From: Methanosarcina mazei S-6 | GTDB taxonomy: Archaea; Halobacteriota; Methanosarcinia; Methanosarcinales; Methanosarcinaceae | Direction: 5' to 3' | Length of the DNA: 64,000 bases | Assembly (NCBI RefSeq): GCF_000970205.1 | Contig: NZ_CP009512.1 | Coordinates: 1-64,000 of the forward strand | Part shown: piece by piece, positions 1 to 8,799 of the stretch | Position numbering within the stretch: position 1 is the stretch's first letter | Layout: every line of letters starts with the position of its first letter | Position numbers and translations under genes: made by a program | Notes under the pieces: model-generated | The model's input: only the letters and a program-made list of their open reading frames with translations | What the model was told of the DNA's origin: nothing | The model's database searches: none

Positions 1-619
1 TATTTAAGGCAAATAACTGTTCCAGTGGAAACAAAGGGGTCTTTACCATAACTATTAATACCGTGTACTTCCATTGCATCTACTGCAAATGTGAACTGAA
101 ATTGGATGCTTATATACAAATTTTAGCTAAAATTTTAGCTAAAGAATGTTCCGAATACACATTCAATCAGGGATTAAGAGATACTTTAAAGTGCGCAACT
201 GACTTTTCAGCGTGTTATTAGTATCCCTTGAATAAAAATTTCAGGCATTAACTTTAAGAAACATGCATTTGTCTATCCATTCTTCCCCTGTGAATCTATT
301 ATTATTTATGTTCACTTATTAAGGTTATACAAAAATAATATTTTGGGATTTCAGAATTTCCAGAAACTGAGAATAAAAAACACTTTAAAAAATAGCAGTT
401 AAACCTTCCCAAATATCTTTGCTATGTAGAGTTTAACTATGCAGTATTTGAAGTGAGAAGAGAAAAACATTCTTTAGACCGTATTTTCTTAAACGGCTTA
501 TTTACTTTGCATTAATAACTCTGCATATTATGTCAGCTATATGTTAGGCTATCCTAACCCGTTAAATCCAGATATTATAACAAATCCATGATATTATAAC
601 TTTTATTAAGAGGGTCATT
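1..619. other. putative replication origin flank upstream of orc1/cdc6
   Basis: This gene-free, AT-rich stretch of about 600 bases precedes the initiator gene and holds one clear ORB (separate entry). Archaeal origins commonly sit next to orc1/cdc6 and combine ORBs with an AT-rich unwinding region. Direct repeats of attttagctaa lie near 119-141, and a TATA-like tatata is near 111-116. I found no second strong ORB here, so the main part of any origin may lie to the left of the window. The origin role is inferred. Confidence 0.5.
19..40 (+). promoter_or_regulatory. ORB element (Orc1/Cdc6 binding site)
   Basis: The core tccagtggaaacaaagggg matches the archaeal origin recognition box pattern: a TCCAGTGGAAA dyad half followed by a G-string. 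It lies about 580 bp upstream of the orc1/cdc6 start, where such boxes are expected. Binding is inferred from the motif. Confidence 0.75.
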
Positions 620-1864
620 ATGATAAAGGCTCAATCATTAGACGGCTTGTTCGAAAAATTACTTGACGGAAAGTCAATTTTCAAAAATAAAGAAGTCCTT
701 CGTCCTTCTTATACTCCGGATCTGTTATTACACAGAAACGACCAGATAAACAGCCTTGCAACCATCCTGGTATCCGCGCTCAGGGGAGAAACTCCTTCAA
801 ATGTCCTGATTTACGGAAAAACAGGGACAGGAAAAACCGCAGTGACCAGATATGTAGGAAAAGAGCTCGAAAGAGTAAGTGAAGACAAATCAATTTTCTG
901 TTCTGTTGTTTATATTAATTGTGAAGTGATCGACACCCAGTATCGGCTTCTTGCAAACCTTGCCAGGCATTTTGAAGAAGAGGTCCCTATGACCGGGTGG
1001 CCCACGGATCAGGTCTTTATGAAATTTAAAGAAGCAATCGATTCAAGGGAACAGGTTATTATTATCATTCTTGATGAAATTGACAAGCTGATAAAAAAAG
1101 GCGACGATGTTCTTTACAATCTTTCAAGGATTAATACCGATTTAAGGAAAGCCAAGGTTAGCATGATTGGAGTTTCCAATGACCTCAAATTCACGGAATT
1201 TCTCGACCCGAGAGTTAAAAGTTCTCTGGGCGAAGAAGAACTTATTTTTCCGCCTTATGATGCTGAACAGATCAGTGATATCCTGAAACAGAGGGCTAAA
1301 ATGGCTTACAATGACGGAGTCCTGGGCGAAATGGTAATTCCGCTCTGTGCAGCCTTTGCAGCTCAGGAACACGGTGATGCCCGCCGTGCGCTTGACCTTC
1401 TGCGAGTTTCAGGAGAAATTGCTGAGAGAGAAAACCAGCCCCAGGTTCTTGAAGAACATGTAAGGCGCGCGCAGGAGAAAATTGAAATCGACCGTGTCGT
1501 GGAAGTTGTGCGGACCCTTCCCACCCAGTCCAAGCTTGTGCTCTACAGCATCATCCTGCTCAGAAACAGGGGAAGAGAAGGCAAAAATGTCACAACCGGC
1601 GAAATGTATAATGTTTACCGCCAGCTCTGTCATCACATTGATGTGGATATTCTTACCCAGCGCAGGGTTACTGACCTGATGTCAGAACTTGACATGCTCG
1701 GGATAGTCAATGCTGTGGTGGTAAGCAAAGGACGTTACGGAAGGACAAAAGAAATCTCTTTGAGTGTTCCCGTAGAAAACACCCGCAAAGTACTTCTTGA
1801 AGACTACAGACTTAAACCCCTTGTAGATTTCAAGGCTTCAGTGTTCAATAAAATGTTCTCATAA
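620..1864 (+). CDS. cdc6: Orc1/Cdc6-type DNA replication initiator
   Basis: This 414-residue AAA+ ATPase binds ORBs and loads the MCM helicase. Walker A (GKTGTGKT) is at residues 66-73, Walker B (IIIILDEID) at 147-155, sensor 1 (GVSND) near 184, an arginine-finger motif (DPRVKSSL) near 197, and sensor 2 (GDARRAL) near 253. A winged-helix DNA-binding domain follows from about residue 300. The length is normal for the family. A weak Shine-Dalgarno gagggt precedes the ATG. The ORB upstream supports it being the initiator paired with the local origin. Confidence 0.96.
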   Translation: MIKAQSLDGLFEKLLDGKSIFKNKEVLRPSYTPDLLLHRNDQINSLATILVSALRGETPSNVLIYGKTGTGKTAVTRYVGKELERVSEDKSIFCSVVYINCEVIDTQYRLLANLARHFEEEVPMTGWPTDQVFMKFKEAIDSREQVIIIILDEIDKLIKKGDDVLYNLSRINTDLRKAKVSMIGVSNDLKFTEFLDPRVKSSLGEEELIFPPYDAEQISDILKQRAKMAYNDGVLGEMVIPLCAAFAAQEHGDARRALDLLRVSGEIAERENQPQVLEEHVRRAQEKIEIDRVVEVVRTLPTQSKLVLYSIILLRNRGREGKNVTTGEMYNVYRQLCHHIDVDILTQRRVTDLMSELDMLGIVNAVVVSKGRYGRTKEISLSVPVENTRKVLLEDYRLKPLVDFKASVFNKMFS

Positions 1865-2583
1865 CATTATGTTCTAGCAACATAATATTCTTGTAAACAC
1901 TTTTAAAATAAACATTTTTTAAATAATTTTTAATACCGAGTAAATCCTGGAAAGTGCGGATTAGTTTTTGATCCGGCTTTTCCTATATTCTGGATTCTTT
2001 AAGACGGCTGATCTTTCCATATATTTTGGATTCTCTAAGAGGCCTGACCTTTCCAGACATTCTTGATTTCTCTGTCTTGATTTCTCTATCATGATTTCTC
2101 TAAGTTGATTTAATAAAAGTTCTTCTTTCGTGAACTTCTTTCCACTTTTTTACTTCAATTCTTCTGGAAATAGTCCGATTTTAATTCTTAAAATATCCTC
2201 GGTTTTTCAGGAAATAATATATATGATCCTGTGGTTTGACTAGGAGTATACATAGTGCTGCAGTTCACATCCAATGCGTATTTCAGGCATCATATTTCAA
2301 TACGATCTGCATCATTCACATCGTACACTGCATAATATCGTACTATTCAAGTTTTATTAAAATTAGTGATTTATTTAAATTTTATCAAAATTAGTAGTTC
2401 GTAATCTAAACTCGTTGAATTGAGCTTAGAGTTTTTATGGAGTGCAGCTCAAACTTTATTGAAACTGAACACTATTGATGATAAAATTTATTGAAGGTAA
2501 AACTTTATTAAGAATCTAATTCAGATTTATCTCTCAAACTTATAACTAAAATTCAGGTATTCAGATTTAAAAGGTAATTTTTG
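1865..2583. other. intergenic region, 0.7 kb, low complexity
   Basis: I see no convincing gene here. It contains imperfect repeats around 1985-2095 built on gattctctaag and cttgatttctct, then AT-rich DNA that presumably carries the promoter of the next gene. Confidence 0.5.
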
Positions 2584-3144
2584 ATGAAGATAATTGCGTT
2601 TGTAGGCATGCCAGCTTCTGGGAAATCCGAGGCTTCCAGGATTGCTGCTGAGATGGGGATCCCTGTTATAATTATGGGTGACGTTATCAGGAAGGAAGTA
2701 CTGAAGCGTGGGCTTGAACCCAATGATTCCAATACCGGAATGGTTGCAACAGATCTTCGCAAGCATGAAGGCATGGGTGCTGTTGCCAGAAGATGTATTT
2801 CTCAAATAAGAGAAACAGGCTCGGAACTTGTAGTTGTGGACGGTGTGCGCGGGATTGCTGAAGTTGAGTGTTTCAGGAAGGAATTCGGAAAAGGCTTTAT
2901 CCTGATTTCCATTTACGCTCCCATTGAAGTACGCTTCTCCAGGGTACAGAAGAGGGGGAGAAGTGACGATATGAACAGTATCGAAGGCCTTCGCCATAGA
3001 GATGAAAGGGAACTCAGCTGGGGCATGGGAGAAGCCATAGATGCTTCCAATGTAGAAATTGAAAATAACTTCACGCTTGAGACTTTCAGAAAAGATGTTA
3101 GAGACGTTTTGAGTAACTATTTAGAGGCTGATCTGGAAAAATAA
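2584..3144 (+). CDS. UPF0200 family P-loop nucleotide kinase-like protein
   Basis: This 186-residue protein has an N-terminal P-loop (GMPASGKSE, residues 8-16), then the GD.IR segment and later arginines typical of adenylate/dephospho-CoA kinase-like folds. The whole pattern matches the archaeal UPF0200 (COG0237-like) family. The phosphate acceptor is not established by the sequence. The ATG at 2584 is preferred over the adjacent in-frame TTG at 2581 because aaggt at 2571-2575 is spaced 8 nt from it. It lies between the initiator gene and a UPF0201 gene on the same strand. Confidence 0.85.
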   Translation: MKIIAFVGMPASGKSEASRIAAEMGIPVIIMGDVIRKEVLKRGLEPNDSNTGMVATDLRKHEGMGAVARRCISQIRETGSELVVVDGVRGIAEVECFRKEFGKGFILISIYAPIEVRFSRVQKRGRSDDMNSIEGLRHRDERELSWGMGEAIDASNVEIENNFTLETFRKDVRDVLSNYLEADLEK

Positions 3145-3341
3145 TTCAAATAACCTCAATAATCTCTAACAATTTCTAACAATTTTTAATAATCTCAAAC
3201 AATCTCAAATAATCCCAATAATCTAAAGAAAAAAGCTGGTAGAAGGTATTCAAGAATAATATTCAAGAATAGAATTTAAGAATAAGCTCTATAAATGACG
3301 TTTCAAGAATCAAAAACTTAAATATAAATTGGAGTACACTC

Positions 3342-3821
3342 ATGATAAGTGTAAATATTTCAGCATCTGTATATCCGACAGAAGATCCTGAAAAGGTTAT
3401 TAAAGCAATTTCAGGGCTTTTTACAGGGGTAGAACTCCAGAAAGAAAATTTTAGCTCACCAGAGCCCGAAAAGGGAATTTCTCCTTCTTTCCGTATCACA
3501 GGTGAAGGAGGACTTGACCTCCTGTTTACCCTGCACGGACTTATTCGTAGAGAGCAAATTATAGATAGTATCCGTAACAAGGTTTTCAATAAAGGACTTT
3601 CCAGTGAAGGGCTTTCAGTCAGTTTTTTGCTCAACAAACAGGCGGCTTTTGTCGGAATTCCAAGCGTTCCTGCTGAAAAAGAACCTCTAGGCTCCATCGA
3701 AGTCACTATCAGGGCAGATTCTTCCGAAGAAATGGAAAGGCTTTTTGAATGGCTTTTGCCTCTTACCGAAGAAGGAGTTCCGGTTGCTGAAGTGGAAATG
3801 GACTATGTGGAAAGGGGCTAA
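3342..3821 (+). CDS. UPF0201 family protein (RNA-binding-like)
   Basis: This 159-residue protein begins with the MISVNISASVYPTEDPEKV segment characteristic of UPF0201 (COG1325), an archaeal family often described as RNA-binding or exosome-related from genomic context. No catalytic motif is visible. It ends with a run that looks like a small alpha/beta fold (GSIEVTIRADS). Shine-Dalgarno ggag lies 7 nt before the ATG. It follows UPF0200 on the same strand after about 200 nt. The function is not known from sequence. Confidence 0.82.
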   Translation: MISVNISASVYPTEDPEKVIKAISGLFTGVELQKENFSSPEPEKGISPSFRITGEGGLDLLFTLHGLIRREQIIDSIRNKVFNKGLSSEGLSVSFLLNKQAAFVGIPSVPAEKEPLGSIEVTIRADSSEEMERLFEWLLPLTEEGVPVAEVEMDYVERG

Positions 3822-3934
3822 AGTTAGAAAAGAAGCTAAAGTCTAAAGGTTCAGTAAATGTCTCAAAGTTCAGTACAGGATCTGGATAATGAAGCTTTAT
3901 AATAAATATTGATTAAAGGGGCTGAATAGACATC

Positions 3935-4708
3935 ATGCAGCTGAGCAGGATCAGTTATTCATCACGGTCGGTAGTCGAAGATCCGTTTAAATGGGCCTAC
4001 ACGCTAGAAGATTACGGGTACACAGGCTGGGAGATTGTACAGGAGGGGTCACAGTGCCTGAGCAGTAAAACCGTTCAGAACCTGAAAAATATTTATGATA
4101 CCACCAGCCTGGAACTGACCCTGCACTTGCCCTTTTCGGATATGAACCTTGCAGGCTTGAATGACTCAATCCGCGCAGAAGTCCTCAGGCAGATGAAGCA
4201 TTATCTGACCCTTGCCTCTAACTATGTGAACCTCGCTGTGGTACATCCGGGATATCTCTCTCCTTATGGAGCACAGGTCCCACAGCAAGCTTATATGACA
4301 AACCTTGCTTCCATCAGGGAATTATGTGATTTTGCAGCCGATCTCGGGGTCTTGATAGCTGTCGAAAACATGCCAGACCTTCCAAAGATCTTTGGTAAAT
4401 ATCCCGATGAAATGGAGGAGATGCTCGACGCTGTCGGGAGCCACAACATTGGTTTTACCTTTGACGTCGGGCATGCAAATACAGTTGGACTTATAGATGA
4501 ATTTCTGGACCAGCTTGGGGATCGGATTTCCCATGTGCATATACATGACAACATGGGGAAAAAAGATGAGCATTTGCCCATTGGAGATGGCACCATAGAC
4601 TGGAAGCATATTATGGACAGGCTCTCAAATTACAAAGGAATTTTTGTTACCGAAATGGCTTCTATTGAAGAAGGTATCAAAAGCCTTGAGTTTTTAAGAA
4701 AACTGTAA
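3935..4708 (+). CDS. sugar phosphate isomerase/epimerase-like TIM-barrel protein (AP endonuclease 2 superfamily)
   Basis: This 257-residue protein has the metal-ligand layout of the xylose-isomerase-like/EndoIV TIM-barrel superfamily: HLPF near residue 67, VVHPG near 103, IAVENMPD near 142, FTFDVGHAN near 174, HVHIHDN near 199 and a C-terminal TEM glutamate. These residues usually bind two or three divalent metals. The family includes sugar isomerases, epimerases and true AP endonucleases, and the substrate cannot be chosen here. The ATG follows a weak aaagggg site. Confidence 0.8.
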   Translation: MQLSRISYSSRSVVEDPFKWAYTLEDYGYTGWEIVQEGSQCLSSKTVQNLKNIYDTTSLELTLHLPFSDMNLAGLNDSIRAEVLRQMKHYLTLASNYVNLAVVHPGYLSPYGAQVPQQAYMTNLASIRELCDFAADLGVLIAVENMPDLPKIFGKYPDEMEEMLDAVGSHNIGFTFDVGHANTVGLIDEFLDQLGDRISHVHIHDNMGKKDEHLPIGDGTIDWKHIMDRLSNYKGIFVTEMASIEEGIKSLEFLRKL

Positions 4709-4890
4709 TATTCTGGTTCCTCTAATATTCTGGTTATTCTAATATTCTGATTTTTCTAATATTCTGTTTTCTGTAAATTCTGATTCCTTTTCTATCTCCT
4801 CTAATACTCTGATCCCTCTAATATTCTGTTGTTATTTTCTGTAATATTCAGATACATTCTGTTACAATTTTCTGTAATATTCAGATATAA
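4709..4890. repeat. degenerate tandem repeats of tctaatattctg
   Basis: Between the TIM-barrel gene and the MITE-like element, the motif taatattctg and close variants (taatattcag, taatactctg) recur eight or more times at irregular spacing. This is a low-complexity spacer with no gene visible. Confidence 0.6.
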
Positions 4891-4891
4891 T

Positions 4892-4978
4892 CTAGTGTCG
4901 CGTCAGCAGTAAAATGTCATATATAGTCGGTTATAGCTACTCAAATTCTTTAATCTTTGAGGATTGACGCGACACTAG
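4892..4978. mobile_element. 87-bp MITE-like element with 14-bp perfect inverted repeats
   Basis: The arms ctagtgtcgcgtca (4892-4905) and tgacgcgacactag (4965-4978) are perfect reverse complements around a 59-bp AT-rich non-coding core. The outer CTAG on each side could be part of the arms or a 4-bp target duplication. CTAG is a favoured target of IS5-group elements (YTAR), so this may be a non-autonomous IS5-type derivative. No transposase fits inside. Confidence 0.6.
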
Positions 4979-5038
4979 TGCCTTACACCTATTTTATTTT
5001 CTTATTTTTTCTTTATTCCGATCCTTCCACACTACGTT

Positions 5039-5076
5039 CTTTATTCAGATTCTTTATTCAGATTCTTTATTCAGAT
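5039..5076. repeat. 14-bp tandem repeat, about 2.7 copies
   Basis: The unit tctttattcagatt is repeated three times with the last copy cut short. The TAA stop of the neighbouring minus-strand gene (5067-5069) lies within the array. Confidence 0.75.
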
Positions 5077-5450
5077 GATCCTTTTTCATTCAGGTATTTT
5101 ATCCAATCCCCGTGCTCTATTACTTCAGTTTCGGGTTTTTCATCGTAAACATAAATTAAACCTTTTACCTTCTGCTGCTCTATTTCAAGGTCAACATATT
5201 CCCTGTGATAACCGCCAAAAAGTTCCATATAATCAATGGACTTTGCGACCTCAAGCTGCTTTTTTCCTGAAAACCGGCGCACTTCTGCAACAACAGAACC
5301 GTTTTCAGCCGAGTAGACAGCCGGATAAGGGCCCAGGGAGTAAAGGGCATATCCTTTGATTCTTGTTATCCCGAGAAAGTCTGACCTGTTTGGAAGGTTT
5401 AAGCGGCGGCTGTTATAAAGTCCATCTCTAAGGCTGCCGTAAAGCGCCAT
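5067..5450 (-). CDS. gamma-glutamylcyclotransferase/AIG2-like protein
   Basis: The protein is 127 residues if started at 5450, where MALYGSLRDG gives the YGSLR substrate-loop motif that opens GGCT/AIG2-fold proteins. Further family features are YSLGPYPAVY, VVAEVRRF and SIDYMELFGGYHREYV, with Glu76 the probable catalytic acid. These enzymes release 5-oxoproline from gamma-glutamyl peptides or act on related amines, but the substrate here is unknown. An in-frame extension to 5609 overlaps the next gene and lacks homology-like sequence. The chosen start is preceded by ggagg about 14 nt upstream. It is probably co-transcribed with the upstream SelB-like gene. Confidence 0.78.
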   Translation of the reverse strand: MALYGSLRDGLYNSRRLNLPNRSDFLGITRIKGYALYSLGPYPAVYSAENGSVVAEVRRFSGKKQLEVAKSIDYMELFGGYHREYVDLEIEQQKVKGLIYVYDEKPETEVIEHGDWIKYLNEKGSSE

Positions 5451-5583
5451 TATGATCTCTTCGCCCTCCACTCTTTCGTAAGAGCGCTGCCAGCAAATAT
5501 TTCTGTGAAAGACATTCCCGTAAAGAGTCTTCTCTGTCCCCTGAGCCACGTTTTTCCCTTCTCCGGACTTTTTCTGTAAGATA

Positions 5584-6636
5584 TTATTTTGAAAAACCGT
5601 AAGCTGCAAATCTCTGAGTCAGGTCGAGGTTCGCAAGCAGGAAGCGGTCCTGTTTGCTGTAGGCAAGCTTTTTGTTTCCTGAAAGTTCCAGTACACAGGT
5701 ACTACCCGGTTTTGCCTCTTCTACCTCGTTTCCGTCAACCAGAATCTTTTCAACGCGCACAGGTTCGGACTGAAGCCCGACAAAAAGGTGAAGCACGCTC
5801 GCAGGCTCTATCTTTTTTGTGAATTTTGAGACCGTACATTCCAGAGTGTAATCGGTAGTTACGATTTCTTTATCGGAAATGATAAAGCCTCTTTCTATGT
5901 CCTTTGCCTGGACATTTTTCAGGCGCATACCCACCCTCGTACCGGCGGGAGCGCTGTCGATGTCCACATCATGGCTCTGGATAGAGCGGATTTCGATATC
6001 CCTGTCAAGCGGAAAAATTTTGGTTTTGTCTTTGTCCTTTGATATACCCTGCTTTACAACCCCCAGGACAACACATCCCTTGCCTGTGACATTGAAAGCG
6101 TGATCTATAAAGATCCTGGCAGGCAGGCTGTTAAGTTCTGCGTTTTCGGCTTCTATTTTTTCTGCCACTTCATTGATTCTGGCTTTAAGTTCGTCCACGC
6201 CTTCAAAAGGGTTTTTGGCACTTTTGTTTGTATTGAGGGAAATGCATTCCCAGTCCTGAAGTACAGTCCCTGAAGTGATCACTTTTAACTTTGCTTTCAG
6301 TTCATCAATAGCATGCATGTGAGTGCTGTCCGACCTTGTCAGGGCAATGATCCCATGTTTAAAGCCCAGCAGGTCCAGGGCAATGATACATTCTCCAGTG
6401 TGGGCGTCCAGACCCTGAGGAGGGATGCACAGGACTGCAATGTCAGATATATTCAGTGCCGTAATCAGGGATTTCAGGGTTTTCGGGTAGCTATGGGCAT
6501 CCACAAAAACCATGTTACGGCCTTCTTTATCATTATTGTACATTGTTATATCAGAGGAAGTTCCTTTTTTCCCAAGGTTTGCGGCAAGGGAGGTCCTGCC
6601 GCTTTTTTCTGTCCCTATAATTGCAACGTTTGCCAT
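5584..6636 (-). CDS. SelB/EF-Tu-like protein with degenerate GTPase domain
   Basis: This 350-residue protein has a translational-GTPase layout: a G-domain-like N-terminus (residues 1-160), then beta-barrel domains resembling EF-Tu domains 2 and 3 (DHAFNVTGKGCVVLGVVKQG near 195-215 is a typical domain 2 start). The nucleotide motifs are altered: the P-loop reads GTEKSGRTS with Arg for the usual Lys, the G3 DTPGH site reads DAHSYP, and the G4 NKxD site reads TRSD. The barrels most resemble archaeal SelB or EF-1A. It may bind tRNA or ribosome without normal GTP hydrolysis. The start ATG at 6636 is followed by a typical G-domain beta strand. Confidence 0.75.
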   Translation of the reverse strand: MANVAIIGTEKSGRTSLAANLGKKGTSSDITMYNNDKEGRNMVFVDAHSYPKTLKSLITALNISDIAVLCIPPQGLDAHTGECIIALDLLGFKHGIIALTRSDSTHMHAIDELKAKLKVITSGTVLQDWECISLNTNKSAKNPFEGVDELKARINEVAEKIEAENAELNSLPARIFIDHAFNVTGKGCVVLGVVKQGISKDKDKTKIFPLDRDIEIRSIQSHDVDIDSAPAGTRVGMRLKNVQAKDIERGFIISDKEIVTTDYTLECTVSKFTKKIEPASVLHLFVGLQSEPVRVEKILVDGNEVEEAKPGSTCVLELSGNKKLAYSKQDRFLLANLDLTQRFAAYGFSK

Positions 6637-7099
6637 TTTGAGTCCCCTTTCTGGATTAATGTTTTCTAAATAAATGATATGTATGAGAGTATTTCCAGAA
6701 TCTGGAAATGTGAGTGTGTTTTGAATGCAGGTTAATTGAATCTAAAGGTTAATCAAATCTTTATGCGCAGAATCCTGATATTAATGATCCTGATATTAAT
6801 GATCCTGATATTAATGATCCTGATATTAATGAATCTTGATGTTAATGGATCATGGTGTTTAATATTTTTGAAACAGCAACTTTTTGAAACTATAACTTAC
6901 TTTACTCATTTTAAAGCTGCGACTTTTAGACTACGGCTTTTGCTACTTTGTAGCTGCCACTGGTATTAATATACTTCAATATATTTCTTTTCGCACTGTT
7001 ATCAAGAAGAGAAAAAAAAAGAGAAAAATGAGAGAAAGAAATCAATCCGGAAAACAAAACATATCAAAAATAATCGTAAAATATCAAAAATAACCGAAA
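6637..7099. other. intergenic region between SelB-like gene and IS element
   Basis: No gene is evident. It holds the promoter side of the SelB-like gene, a 15-bp tandem repeat (separate entry), and AT-rich sequence with aaatatcaaaaataa repeated near 7064-7092. Confidence 0.5.
6772..6847. repeat. 15-bp tandem repeat, four exact copies plus one degenerate
   Basis: atcctgatattaatg repeats exactly at 6772, 6787, 6802 and 6817, followed by a 16-bp degenerate copy. It sits upstream of the SelB-like gene. Because the unit is a multiple of three, it creates an artefactual open frame rich in ILMILM. Confidence 0.85.
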
Positions 7100-8772
7100 C
7101 AGGTAGTCTCAAAACCATTTTTAATTCTACAATTGGGTAATGCCCTTTCAATTTTTATTTCATTTCAACAAGAAAAAGTAAATTTTCATAGCTCAACATA
7201 GCGTATTTGTCATTCTTGCTTGAATTCTCCTCTTATTCCATCCTTTACTTTCTCCTCCAACTATCATTTTCAGCATTTCTTTCAGGTTTTTCCCTTGTCT
7301 TTTTATGAAATCTGCTATTTTCTTTATATTGTGTACGGTACATATCATAACAAATTCAATTCCTGTTTTCCTTATTCCTCTCAACAGAAATTCCCTAAAC
7401 CCTCTATCCTGTTTCATTTGACCAAACACAGGTTCTACGGTAGACATTCTTTTCTGATACTTTTCCGTACCTTTTTCTGTGTTCAGTTTAGCCCTCATAT
7501 CCTCCATTAAATGTTCTCGAGGATCTCTTGTAATCGTCCTTTTTCCACTCTCAGTACATGCATTTTTCAACACACACTGAGAACAATAACTACAGACATA
7601 ATACCTTAAATCAGGTTCACCTTTCCTCTTTTGTATTCTTGAAAAGGGAATTTCAAAAGCAGCAGGACAATAATAGCAGTCTTTTTCTTCGTCGTATTTA
7701 AAAAGAGACTTTCTGAACTTCCTGGTTTTTCCTTCTTTTTCAGCTTTATAGAAGTTGTCAGGAATATAAGCATCAATTCCTTCTTTCTGTAAAAATTCCA
7801 GATTCTCATATGAAAAATAACCTGCATCTGCAAGCACGATTGTTGGTTTATATCCCAGTGTATTTTTTACATTCTGTATCATTGGTTCTACTTGATGCAG
7901 GTCGTTTTCTTCGTTGACAACGTCTGCTGCAACGATAATTTGTTCCTTTTCGTCAACAGCAACCTGACAGTTGTATGAAGGTTTCTTGCTCCCATCTTTA
8001 TATTTCATAATTCGAGCATCGTTGTCTGTGATGTTTACTTTTTTCAGCTTTTCTTCATCAAGCTTCTTCTTAGCGTTTTTAATCTTCTCTAATCTTTTCT
8101 TCTTGTCAACTAGCTCTTCTGGAATCTGATATGGTGTTGAGTCACCATAAATTTCATCTTCATACTTATCTGTCTCAATACTCTCTTTTAGTATCCGATC
8201 TATTTCTTTTTCGAGAGAATCCGAACTCTTGCTTTGTCTTGATGAAGCATTTGCCTTGATCTTTGTTCCGTCAATCGAGATACTGGAACCAATCATATCC
8301 ATTTCTTTACAAAAAGTGACAACCTGGGAAAATATCTCTTTAATAGGACCAAGGTGAGTTGAACGGAATCGACAAATAGTATGAAAATCAGGTTTTTGCA
8401 TGGCTGCCAGATACATAAATGCAGTATCAGTTTGAGTCATTTGTTGCAGTTTACGTGAACTTCTAATGCCTATAAGATAACCATAAAGTAATATTTTTAA
8501 AAGAATTATTGGATGATAGGCTGGGCAGCCTTCCTTAGAATAAGTGGATTCAATAGCAGTGATATCAACGACATCTACGATGTCGTTTAGTACTCGGGCG
8601 AGATGATTTTCAGGAACAAAATCTTCCAGGTTTAATGGAAGTAAAAACTGCTGCTTTTGATCGTATTTTCTAAACATGGGAAACACTGGAATTTAGTTTT
8701 GTAAAAAAGATAAAGATTACGGGTTTCTGACCCAAATGTGCGATCAGGTATAGTTTTGAGACAACCTGGAAA
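7096..8772. mobile_element. complete IS1182-family insertion sequence
   Basis: The terminal inverted repeats are caggtagtctcaaaac (7100-7115) and gttttgagacaacctg (8753-8768), matching at 15 of 16 positions. The element is about 1.67 kb and is flanked by the 4-bp direct repeat gaaa (7096-7099 and 8769-8772), consistent with the short target duplications of this family. One full-length transposase fills it. Intact ends, duplication and reading frame suggest a recent insertion. It landed 28 bp beyond the stop codon of the RNA ligase gene. Confidence 0.88.
7193..8686 (-). CDS. IS1182-family DDE transposase
   Basis: This 497-residue transposase has the family N-terminus (LLPLNLEDFVPENHLAR), a helix-turn-helix-like region, and candidate catalytic DDE residues in SISIDGTKIKANAS (D), IVLADAGYFSYEN (D) and STVEPVFGQMKQDRGFREF (E). 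A Cys-rich insert (YYCPAA, CSYCSQC) precedes the last acidic residue, as in other members. No frameshift or internal stop is visible, so it could be active. Confidence 0.92.
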   Translation of the reverse strand: MFPMFRKYDQKQQFLLPLNLEDFVPENHLARVLNDIVDVVDITAIESTYSKEGCPAYHPIILLKILLYGYLIGIRSSRKLQQMTQTDTAFMYLAAMQKPDFHTICRFRSTHLGPIKEIFSQVVTFCKEMDMIGSSISIDGTKIKANASSRQSKSSDSLEKEIDRILKESIETDKYEDEIYGDSTPYQIPEELVDKKKRLEKIKNAKKKLDEEKLKKVNITDNDARIMKYKDGSKKPSYNCQVAVDEKEQIIVAADVVNEENDLHQVEPMIQNVKNTLGYKPTIVLADAGYFSYENLEFLQKEGIDAYIPDNFYKAEKEGKTRKFRKSLFKYDEEKDCYYCPAAFEIPFSRIQKRKGEPDLRYYVCSYCSQCVLKNACTESGKRTITRDPREHLMEDMRAKLNTEKGTEKYQKRMSTVEPVFGQMKQDRGFREFLLRGIRKTGIEFVMICTVHNIKKIADFIKRQGKNLKEMLKMIVGGESKGWNKRRIQARMTNTLC

Positions 8773-8799
8773 ATATACTTTATTAGCAGGTGAGTCCTA

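Noticed and set aside
281-296. Second ORB in the origin flank (cttcccctgtgaatc)
   Set aside because: It has a C-run but lacks the TTCCACTGGA dyad needed for an ORB.
4700-5080. CRISPR array
   Set aside because: The repeats at 4709-4890 and 5039-5076 are short, contiguous and lack unique spacers; no cas gene is present in the window.
6736-6969. 77-residue plus-strand open frame
   Set aside because: Most of it is the translated 15-bp tandem repeat (ILMILM), with no ribosome site.
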